Source: Sphingomonas radiodurans | GTDB lineage: Bacteria > Pseudomonadota > Alphaproteobacteria > Sphingomonadales > Sphingomonadaceae | Assembly: GCF_020866845.1 (NCBI RefSeq) | Contig: NZ_CP086594.1 | Span: 1,364,001 to 1,428,000 of the forward strand | Direction: 5' to 3' | DNA: 64,000 bases | In this document: piece by piece, positions 57,863-64,000 of the stretch | How the letters are laid out: every line of letters begins with the position of its first letter | Position numbering within the stretch: the first letter of the stretch is position 1 | Position numbers and translations under genes: made by a program | Notes under the pieces: model-generated | The model's input: the letters and a program-made list of their open reading frames with translations, nothing else | Databases searched by the model: none | What the model was told of the DNA's origin: nothing

Positions 57863-58857
57863 GCCCTGTCCCTCCGCGCATCGCGCCACGCCTTCGCCCG
57901 CGCGCGAAGGCCATCGTGCGCGTAAGCCAACCTGCCCCGAACGCCCGGCGCATAGACCGTCACGCGATACAAAGGATCGCTGTGATCGGCGAAGCGCAAT
58001 TTATACTCTGCTGGGCTCATGCCGTTGCCCATCTTGTCGTACCAATCGACCCCGGGATGGCCGACGCAATGGCGGATGTGTTCCGCCGCTAGCACATAGC
58101 CGACAGAGATTTCCGCATACGCCTCGTCATAACCCACTTTCAGCAGAAACACGCGCCGCCCGCCGCGGATGCCGAACTCGAACGCCGCGAGCCGCTCACC
58201 ATGCCATAACAAGGCGATGTGCAGTGCGCCCGCCGCCGCGGCTTCCCGCACGAGCGCGGTGTAGAAGCGGCACTCGGCAGGATTGTCGCTGATTGCTGTG
58301 CCTTCACGCCCCTTCCACCCCGATCGCTCGACCGCCAGGATTTGGTCGAACAGATCGCTTGTCGTCGGGTCGTCGGTGCGGAACTCGGTCGTCATCCCGA
58401 GCGTGCCGAATACCTCCTTGCCGTCGCGGCGCAGGCGTTGCCGGATGCGCTTGCTGCGCGCAACGAGCCAGCGATCGTAGCCGTTGCGACAATCGACCAC
58501 CGGTGCGAGTGCATGTGGCGCGATCCGCACGCGATACCGCGTCGACCAGCCGCGGGCCGCCGCAAGCAACGCGGCATCTTCGGCAATATACTCGAACCGC
58601 AGCAGGGCCGCGCCATGATCGCTCATCAGGCGCATCGGCAGATCGGCAGGCACCGGCGTGCCAGGAGCAACATCGTAATGCACGCTATGCGGATTGGTCG
58701 CGCTCCGCAGGCTCCGCACGCTGATCGGGCCCAATCGCTCGTGACCTGCAACGAGCGTCAGGCCGTTCTGGCGGATCACGGGGCCAAAGGCGGCAGACCA
58801 GCAGGCAAACCAGGCATCACCGAGATGAAAGGCGTCGCCCGATCTCGCCGCCAGCAC
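57859..58857 (-). CDS. GNAT/BioF2-like acyltransferase (copy A)
   Basis: A 332-residue protein with a C-terminal acetyltransferase-like domain: RQRLRRDGKEVFGT, FDQILAVERSGWKGREGTAISDNPAECRFYTALVREAAAAGALHIALLWHGERLAAFEFGIR-type segment, and VGYVLAAEHIRHCVGHPGVDWYDKMGNG. This pattern fits the CelD/BioF2 family linked to polysaccharide acylation. It may add acyl groups that the neighbouring deacetylase removes, or act in cell-wall peptide modification. It opens the minus-strand unit and is divergent from the next GNAT-like gene with 59 bases between starts. Confidence 0.8.
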   Translation of the reverse strand: MLAARSGDAFHLGDAWFACWSAAFGPVIRQNGLTLVAGHERLGPISVRSLRSATNPHSVHYDVAPGTPVPADLPMRLMSDHGAALLRFEYIAEDAALLAAARGWSTRYRVRIAPHALAPVVDCRNGYDRWLVARSKRIRQRLRRDGKEVFGTLGMTTEFRTDDPTTSDLFDQILAVERSGWKGREGTAISDNPAECRFYTALVREAAAAGALHIALLWHGERLAAFEFGIRGGRRVFLLKVGYDEAYAEISVGYVLAAEHIRHCVGHPGVDWYDKMGNGMSPAEYKLRFADHSDPLYRVTVYAPGVRGRLAYAHDGLRARAKAWRDARRDRA

Positions 58858-58916
58858 TTAACCTCTCCGCAATCAGCCCCTGTTAACGCGGCGATTACCG
58901 CAACGCTTGCGAAGAA

Positions 58917-60017
58917 ATGGTGAATGTCGCCGCTGAAGATCTCTCTACCGCGATGACGATTCATTCGCAGCTCGTGCCGTTGCTCGATGGCGAGGAGGCG
59001 ACGCGTTTCGACGCGTTCCTGCAGGGCAGCCCGTTCGCGGCGTACCAGCAATCGCGCGCCTGGCCGCGCGCCGCGCCGCAGCACGCGCGCCGCGACTGGC
59101 GCTTCTTCGCGGCGTTCGACGATGCGGAAATGATTGGCGCGTGCGTGATCCGCAGCACCCGGCTCGCGATGGGCGCGTGGCTGGCGACGGTGCAGCGTGG
59201 GCCGATCGTGCATGATGCAGCGCGGCTTGGCGTGGTGCTTGGTGAGCTGCGCCGCGTGCTGCGGCAAGCGGGGTGCTGCTCGGTACAGATCGGGCCCCGG
59301 GTGCGTGGTCGCACGCTGCCGATCATGGCCGAAGCGATGCGTGACGCCGGCTTTGCGCCGATGCCGCCCGACGAACAGGCGCTGCATCATGCGACCGGCA
59401 TCATCTGGCTCGACAAGCCCGAGGCGGAGGTGCTCGCCGGATTAAAGCAACGCGCGCGTCGGGCGCTGAAGGCGGCGGACAAAGGCAGGATCGTCGTTCG
59501 CGCGGTCGAACACTCCGACGATCTTGCGACCTATCAGCGCCTGCTCGATGCCTTCGCCGCTAGCCGGCCGGATTACGATCGCTCGGGCCAGCCCAACGCC
59601 CGCGCGCAGGCCGACCTGATCGCAGCGCTGGGTGGCGCGATGCTGCTGGCGGAGCGCGAAGGATCACCGATCGGCGCGCATGCCTTCGTGCGGCAGGCGG
59701 ACGAGGCAATCTGGCTGTCGCTCGCGACGGTCGATCGCGACGGCGCCTCGCCCGGCTATCCGCTGTTGTGGGAAGGGATGCGGCGCGCGCGCGCGATGGG
59801 CTGCGTCGGCTTCGACCTGGCCGGCCTGCCCGAGGCGGAACCGACCGACCCGGGCGAAGCGGGCCGCGCGCAGTTCAAGAACGCTTTTGCGCCGCACCGC
59901 CGGCTGATGCCGCCGATGCAATTCGCCGCGCTCGATCCGGTGCGGCATACCGTGCTGCTCGGCGCGCGACGCATCTATCGCACCCTGAAGCGCCGGTCGG
60001 GTGCCGGCGGTGGCTGA
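58917..60017 (+). CDS. FemAB/GNAT-like peptidoglycan-type acyltransferase (copy B)
   Basis: A 366-residue protein with the two GNAT-like domains of the Fem family. Marks are SPFAAYQQSRAWP near the N-terminus (substrate-site start), GIIWLDKPEAEVLAGLKQRARRALKAADK, YQRLLDAFAASRPDYDRSG and a final PLLWEGMRRARAMGCVGFDLAGLP. Fem proteins transfer amino acids from tRNA to peptidoglycan, but many in exopolysaccharide clusters are acyl transferases. The start is uncertain; 58953 is possible. It begins the plus-strand unit ending at the GT4 gene and overlaps the next gene. Confidence 0.82.
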   Translation: MVNVAAEDLSTAMTIHSQLVPLLDGEEATRFDAFLQGSPFAAYQQSRAWPRAAPQHARRDWRFFAAFDDAEMIGACVIRSTRLAMGAWLATVQRGPIVHDAARLGVVLGELRRVLRQAGCCSVQIGPRVRGRTLPIMAEAMRDAGFAPMPPDEQALHHATGIIWLDKPEAEVLAGLKQRARRALKAADKGRIVVRAVEHSDDLATYQRLLDAFAASRPDYDRSGQPNARAQADLIAALGGAMLLAEREGSPIGAHAFVRQADEAIWLSLATVDRDGASPGYPLLWEGMRRARAMGCVGFDLAGLPEAEPTDPGEAGRAQFKNAFAPHRRLMPPMQFAALDPVRHTVLLGARRIYRTLKRRSGAGGG

Positions 60018-60681
60018 AGGAAAGTGGCGGGCGTTGCGCCAACGGATTGCACGCGACGGTCTGCCCGCGACGCTCCGCAAGGCGATCGGCGACCATGTGT
60101 TCCGGCACAGCGCGAGCGTGGTGATGGAATTGCGCCGCGAGGATGCGCGGCTCGGGCCAGTGCGGGCGGACGGGAGCATCCGCTTCGTCATTCTGCGCGA
60201 TGACGACGAGGTGCCGCCGCTCTGCCCGTTTCTGGCGCACCGGCGGCGCGATTTCATTGACAGCTTGGCGATCGGCAAGCTCGGCTTCTTCGTGTTGCGG
60301 CATGAGATCGCGGTCGGCTGCGCCTGGGTGGCGCTGTCGGACCATCACGATTCCCGGATGCGCGAGCGCTATCGCGTCGCCCCTGGCGAGGCGTATCTCT
60401 ATAGCTGGCTGCTCGACCCGGTCGAACGGCCGCGCGGCACGGCGCTGATGTTCGCGCGCTGGGTGATGCAGGTGCTGCTGGGGATGGCCGTGGAGCGCAT
60501 GTTCTGCGTGATCGATCGCGATAACCGCGCTTCGTATCGTATCCATCAGCATTTCCGGTATCGCGAGAGCGGGCTACTGGTGCGTCACTTCCACCTGCTG
60601 CACCTCCGCTGGACTTTGATGTCGCGATACAAGGGCACTTTAGGGCTGCGCGATCCTGCGCGGGGCCGGCGCGCCGCATGA
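60001..60681 (+). CDS. GNAT-family acyltransferase (copy C)
   Basis: A 226-residue protein with a GNAT-like domain: FFVLRHEIAVGCAWVALSD, YLYSWLLDPVERPRGTALMFARWVMQVL (acetyl-CoA contact type) and MFCVIDRDNRASYRIHQHFRYRE, the last resembling the NxASxxxxxxxGF end motif. The GTG start at 60001 overlaps the upstream stop by 17 bases; GTG 60010 is an alternative. It probably acylates a sugar or lipid intermediate of the exopolysaccharide. Its stop overlaps the flippase start by 4 bases. Confidence 0.75.
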   Translation: MPAVAEGKWRALRQRIARDGLPATLRKAIGDHVFRHSASVVMELRREDARLGPVRADGSIRFVILRDDDEVPPLCPFLAHRRRDFIDSLAIGKLGFFVLRHEIAVGCAWVALSDHHDSRMRERYRVAPGEAYLYSWLLDPVERPRGTALMFARWVMQVLLGMAVERMFCVIDRDNRASYRIHQHFRYRESGLLVRHFHLLHLRWTLMSRYKGTLGLRDPARGRRAA

Positions 60682-62288
60682 ACCGGGAAGTAGCTGCAGC
60701 GAGGCGCCCGCGCTTCAGCAGCGGGCGAATGCTGGTGCGTTCGGCTTTGGTGGTGACGGTGATCCGTGCGCTGGATTTCGGGCTGTCGTTCCTCGTTTCG
60801 GTGTTGCTCGCCAATCGCTTCGGCGCCTCGGGGCTGCTCGATGCGTTTTTCCTCGCGCGGCGGACGACGGTCGGGTTCGCGGATACGATCCGCAAGCTGG
60901 TCGGGCAGATCGTACTGCCGCCGGTGCTGGCGGCGGTCGATCGTGGCGAGGTGCCCTCGGTGCGGCATCTGCCGCGGCGGATGGGGTGGTTCCTCGCGTG
61001 CTTCGCGTTGATCATGGTTGCCGGCATGCTGGTGCCATCGGCGTGGGCGCGGCTGTTCGCGCCGGGCTTCCGTGGCGAGCAACAGACGCTGACAGCGGAC
61101 ATGATGCGGATCATGCTGCCGCTGCTGCCGATCGCGGTGGTAGCCTCGCTGCTCGCCGCAGTCCTGCAGGCGCGGCGGCGTTACCTGCTGAGCGAGGGCA
61201 CCAACCTCGTGCAGCGCGCGATCCTCGTGCTCGTGCTGGCGCTGTTCGTGCCGCCGCTCGGGATCGTTGCGGGTGCGTGGACGATGCTGGTGGCTGGCGT
61301 GATCGGCTTCCTGATCCTGCTTGCGGGTGCGTGGTCGATCGTTCGGCCCCGGCAGCGGGATGCCGCTGCCGAGACGAAACCCGCCGCGCCGGAGATCGCC
61401 GGTGGCGGGCTGGCCGCGGCGATCGTGATCAACGTCTATTTCCAGGCGACGGCGCTGCTCGATTTCGGGTTTGCGACCACCACTGGCGATGGTGCGGTCG
61501 CCTCGCTTGAATATGGATCGCGGCTGGTGTCGCTTGTGCCCGGGCTGGTTATGTCGAGCCTTGCGACGGTGCTGACGCCAGAGCTGATCCGCGCAGTGCA
61601 GCAATCCGATCGCGCGGCTGCCGCAGCCGGCATCCAGCGTTTCCAGCGGATCGGCATGTTCGCGCAGGCGCCGGTGTCGATGGGCATGATGCTCGGCGCG
61701 ACGCTGATGGTGAGCGCGCTGTTCGGCCATGGTGCGTTCGGCCCGGAGGCGATCGCGTCCGCCGCAGCCTGCACTGCCGGCTATGCCGCCGCGGCGGTCT
61801 TCCTGGCGCCGATGAGCGCGATCACCACCTCGATCTACGCCGATCCGCACGCCCCGGCGCTGCGTGATCTGACGCTGATAGCGGTGATCGGCACGGCCAT
61901 TCGGGTAGCCACATTGGCGATCGTTGCGCCGATCTGGGGTGCCCCGGGCATCGCCTATGGCGCGGCGGTGGCGACCGCGCTTACCTTTGGCGTCGCGCAG
62001 ATCGTGGCCGCGCGGCGCTTCCACCATTTCCAGATGCGCGCGCAGCTTGCCGACCTGGTGCAGACCGCGGCGTGCGCGGGAATCGCGGCGGCGGCGGGGT
62101 GGCTTTTGCTGTGGCTGATCCCCGATCCGCACAAGCTGTATAGCGAACTGGCGCTGCTGGCGGCGCTCGGCGTGGTGATCGTGCTCGTCTACTTTGCCGC
62201 CGCGGTCGCACTGCGCGTGCCCGAGATGGCGGCGCTGCGCGACGTCGCCGCGCAGATCGTCGCGCGCCGCCGGGCGAAGCGCGGATGA
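60678..62288 (+). CDS. MurJ/Wzx-like lipid-linked oligosaccharide flippase
   Basis: A 536-residue membrane protein with about 14 helices. The N-terminal block RALDFGLSFLVSVLLANRFGASGLLDAFFLARR is the MurJ/MVF family start, where MurJ shows Gly-Thr-Ser-Asp-Ala-Phe-like sequence. The middle has QATALLDFGFATTTGDGAVASLEYGSRLVSLVPGLVMSSLATVLTPEL-type signature. It lacks a known Wzx pattern, so it flips a lipid-linked saccharide in this cluster, while a role in peptidoglycan precursor export cannot be excluded. It overlaps the GNAT stop and the GT4 start by 4 bases each. Confidence 0.85.
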   Translation: MNREVAAARRPRFSSGRMLVRSALVVTVIRALDFGLSFLVSVLLANRFGASGLLDAFFLARRTTVGFADTIRKLVGQIVLPPVLAAVDRGEVPSVRHLPRRMGWFLACFALIMVAGMLVPSAWARLFAPGFRGEQQTLTADMMRIMLPLLPIAVVASLLAAVLQARRRYLLSEGTNLVQRAILVLVLALFVPPLGIVAGAWTMLVAGVIGFLILLAGAWSIVRPRQRDAAAETKPAAPEIAGGGLAAAIVINVYFQATALLDFGFATTTGDGAVASLEYGSRLVSLVPGLVMSSLATVLTPELIRAVQQSDRAAAAAGIQRFQRIGMFAQAPVSMGMMLGATLMVSALFGHGAFGPEAIASAAACTAGYAAAAVFLAPMSAITTSIYADPHAPALRDLTLIAVIGTAIRVATLAIVAPIWGAPGIAYGAAVATALTFGVAQIVAARRFHHFQMRAQLADLVQTAACAGIAAAAGWLLLWLIPDPHKLYSELALLAALGVVIVLVYFAAAVALRVPEMAALRDVAAQIVARRRAKRG

Positions 62289-63346
62289 GCGCGCAACGTG
62301 TCGGTTTCCTGCTGCCGCATTTCCGCACCGGCGGCGCCGAGCGGGTAGTGCTGCACTGGATCGAGGCGCTCGACCGGTGCCGCTGGCAGCCAGTGCTTCT
62401 GCTCGGGCGGGTCGAGGGCGATTTGCTGGCGCACCTCCCGCGCGACGTGGCGGTGATCGCGATCGGCGGCGGGCGGGCGCTGTTGCGGCCGTTACGGATC
62501 GCGCGTGCGCTGGCAGCACAGCGGATCGATGTCGCTTATTCGGCGACCTCGGCGATGAACCTCGCGCTGCTCGCTGCGCCGACGAAAGTGCCCCGAATCG
62601 TCTCAGAACATACGCAACCAGATGCGTTCCGGCGCGAGGCGAAATGGCCGCTGCTGCGCCAGGCGGGAACGCGGCTGCTGACGCGACGTGCAGCAGCAGT
62701 GGCAGTGCCGACCGCGGCGATCGGAGAGGCTGTGCGCGGCGCGCCGGTCGTCGTCGTCCGCAATCCCGTGCTGCGCGAGGCGCCGCCGCCGCTTGGTGAC
62801 AAGCCGCGTCACGGTTCGCGCGTGGTGGCCGCGGGACGCCTGGTGCCGGCGAAGGGCTTCGACACGATGCTTGAAGCCGCCGCGCTGCTGAAGGCGCGTG
62901 GCGTGACGTACACGCTCACCATCTACGGCGAAGGCCCTTTGCGCGATGCGCTGGTCGCGCAGGTGGCGCGGCTCGGGCTTGGCGACCACGTCACGCTGCC
63001 CGGAACCACCGACTCGCTGTCGGCCGAACTGGCCGCCGCGGGCCTCGTCGTCTCGTCATCACGTCGCGAGGGGTTCGGCAACGTGTTGATCGAGGCGATG
63101 GCGGTCGGCACGCCGGTGTTGGCGACGCGTGCGGGCGGACCGGAGACGTTCATCGATCATGCGCGCAACGGTTTCCTTGTCGCGGCGGACGATCCGGCGG
63201 CGCTCGCCGACGCCATCGGGGGGCTTCTTGCCGACGCTGACCAACGGCTAGCGGTGCGCGAGCCTGCAAGAGAGACGGCGGCGCATTATACTGTCACCGC
63301 ATCGGTCGCGGAGTTCGAGGCGCTGCTGCTAACGCGGGTGACGTAG
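62285..63346 (+). CDS. Family 4 glycosyltransferase
   Basis: A 353-residue GT-B enzyme. The N-terminal domain has LLPHFRTGGAERVVLHWIEAL, and the C-terminal nucleotide-sugar domain has VVAAGRLVPAKGFDTMLEAAALL, LTIYGEGPLRDAL, LPGTTDSLSAELAAAGLVVSSSRREGFGNVLIEAMAVGTPVLATRAGGPETFI, the EGFG-x7-E motif of the GT4 family. It adds a sugar to the lipid-linked repeat unit. Its start overlaps the flippase stop by 4 bases. A strong hairpin lies 26 bases after its stop. Confidence 0.92.
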   Translation: MSAQRVGFLLPHFRTGGAERVVLHWIEALDRCRWQPVLLLGRVEGDLLAHLPRDVAVIAIGGGRALLRPLRIARALAAQRIDVAYSATSAMNLALLAAPTKVPRIVSEHTQPDAFRREAKWPLLRQAGTRLLTRRAAAVAVPTAAIGEAVRGAPVVVVRNPVLREAPPPLGDKPRHGSRVVAAGRLVPAKGFDTMLEAAALLKARGVTYTLTIYGEGPLRDALVAQVARLGLGDHVTLPGTTDSLSAELAAAGLVVSSSRREGFGNVLIEAMAVGTPVLATRAGGPETFIDHARNGFLVAADDPAALADAIGGLLADADQRLAVREPARETAAHYTVTASVAEFEALLLTRVT

Positions 63347-63371
63347 CGCGATTTAACACGCCCTCCCCCGA

Positions 63372-63393
63372 CCCCTCCCGCAAGCGGGAGGGG
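63372..63393. terminator. Strong GC hairpin after the GT4 gene
   Basis: CCCCTCCCGC and GCGGGAGGGG form a 10-base perfect stem with a 2-base spacer, 25 bases after the stop at 63346. No T-run follows, so it is either a rho-assisted terminator or a dispersed palindrome. The rest of the gap to 63505 is the likely promoter of the export gene. Confidence 0.6.
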
Positions 63394-63505
63394 AGAAGAT
63401 GGCGCCGCTCCTGCCTGCCCATGAAACTGCCAAACACCGGTTTAACGGTAAAGTTACGGCACTCGCGCCATAGCATCGCGGTCGGTAGCGCTAGTTGAGA
63501 GTTCA

Positions 63506-64000
63506 ATGCGTCATTTCCTGAATGCTTGTGTCCTCGTGCTCGCCACCGCCGGCTGCGCCGGTCCGGTGCGCTATGCGCCCGCGCCCGAAGTGGAGCTGAC
63601 CACCGGCTCGCTCGATCTCGCGCGCGAGGCGGGGCGGATGGTCGAGGATCGGCTGAACCAGGATGGCGACTTCCACCCGGGCGATCTCGTGCGGCTTTCC
63701 TTCCCGTTCACGCCGCAGCTCAACACCGACCAGCGCGTGCAATTGTCGGGCGCGATCAGCCCGCCGCTGCTGCCGCCGCTGTCGATCCGCGGCATGAGCA
63801 CGGCGCAGCTTCAGGCCGAGCTCGAGGCACGCTATCGCCCGAAGCTCGCCCGCCCGACGGTGTCGGTCGCGCTCCTGGAATATAACCGCCCGCCCCCGCC
63901 GCCGGAGATCTTCGTGCTCGGCGAGGTCGTGAAGCCGGGCAATTTCCCCTATCGGGACGGCACGACGCCGTTCGAGGGCATCGCGCGCGCCGGCGGTGGC
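63506..64000 (+). CDS. Wza/GumB-type polysaccharide export lipoprotein, 5' part only
   Basis: The frame from ATG 63506 stays open to the window edge, giving 165 residues of a longer protein. The N-terminus is a lipoprotein signal with the cysteine at residue 17 (LATAGC). The poly-export domain follows: GDFHPGDLVRLSFPFTPQLNTDQRVQLSGAISPPLLPP, then LSIRGMSTAQLQAELEARYRPKLARPTVSVALLEYN and EIFVLGEVVKPGNFPYRDGTTPFEGIARAGGG, the start of an SLBB-type domain. It forms the outer-membrane channel for exopolysaccharide. It fits the cluster to its left. The gene continues beyond the window. Confidence 0.9.
   Translation, partial: MRHFLNACVLVLATAGCAGPVRYAPAPEVELTTGSLDLAREAGRMVEDRLNQDGDFHPGDLVRLSFPFTPQLNTDQRVQLSGAISPPLLPPLSIRGMSTAQLQAELEARYRPKLARPTVSVALLEYNRPPPPPEIFVLGEVVKPGNFPYRDGTTPFEGIARAGGG

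Noticed and set aside
60585-62519. Long minus-strand open frame of 644 codons opposite the flippase and GT4 genes
   Set aside because: High-GC antisense shadow rich in Arg and Ala with no domain; the plus-strand genes are clear families with overlapping starts.
1-64000. Prophage, plasmid origin or antiphage defence island
   Set aside because: No integrase, capsid, replication, toxin or restriction genes were recognised in any region.

Overview
The window is high-GC DNA with dense genes, many 4-base stop/start overlaps, TonB-dependent receptors, several Rieske oxygenases and interspersed GC-rich palindromes. Together these point to an alphaproteobacterium of the order Sphingomonadales (Sphingomonas, Novosphingobium or Sphingobium type). 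This is inferred from gene content and style; no rRNA or other phylogenetic marker is present. I see no tRNA, CRISPR array, transposase or phage gene.

Bases 1 to about 40,000 form one large catabolic island. It encodes five Rieske oxygenase alpha subunits, one P450, one 2Fe-2S ferredoxin, one Rieske ferredoxin, two TonB receptors, an MFS transporter, an acyl-CoA ligase, two acyl-CoA dehydrogenases, a crotonase, a thiolase-fold protein with a DUF35 partner, and several SDR and MDR reductases. It also encodes a 2-oxoacid dehydrogenase whose E2 is split into a free lipoyl domain and a separate catalytic core. Three tandem SnoaL-like proteins sit between two of the Rieske genes. Regulators are three TetR proteins, two of them close paralogues. 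The gene set suits uptake, CoA activation, oxygenation and beta-oxidation-like shortening of a hydrophobic multi-carbon substrate such as a terpenoid, steroid-like or aromatic acid. The substrate itself cannot be read from the sequence, and no ring-cleavage dioxygenase is visible.

Main transcription units of the island: (a) minus strand 7461 to 594, TonB receptor, Rieske, three SnoaL, Rieske; (b) minus strand TonB receptor 2, P450, TetR-GST-MAPEG-NmrA and an acyl-CoA dehydrogenase; (c) minus strand 23185 to 17214, E2 core, acyl-CoA dehydrogenase, DUF35, thiolase-like, E1 alpha, E1 beta, lipoyl protein; (d) plus strand MDR and ferredoxin; (e) minus strand 32187 to 24754, Rieske, MFS, CoA ligase, SDR, VOC, ThuA-like, SDR; (f) minus strand MDR and NIPSNAP, divergent from a plus-strand TIM-barrel protein and SDR; (g) minus strand 39074 to 35410, Rieske ferredoxin, SDR and two overlapping Rieske alphas, divergent from a crotonase. 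An 18-base motif shared at 16 of 18 positions lies just upstream of two of the Rieske genes, 33 kb apart.

Bases 40,000 to 48,600 hold a hybrid histidine kinase overlapping a two-domain KaiC-like ATPase, a DUF1203 protein, and a cytochrome c oxidase assembly cluster (ctaB, a small CoxF-like protein, ctaG, subunit III, DUF983, SURF1) with no subunit I or II genes beside it, followed by a nitroreductase. Bases 48,700 to 53,960 hold a plus-strand unit of two D-aminoacylase-like amidohydrolases, a BKACE enzyme and an IclR regulator.

Bases 54,000 to 64,000 hold an exopolysaccharide cluster: GT2 and GT4 glycosyltransferases, an initiating sugar transferase, a polysaccharide deacetylase, a concanavalin-like secreted protein, three GNAT/FemAB-type acyltransferases, a MurJ-like flippase, and the start of a Wza-type export lipoprotein that runs off the right edge.
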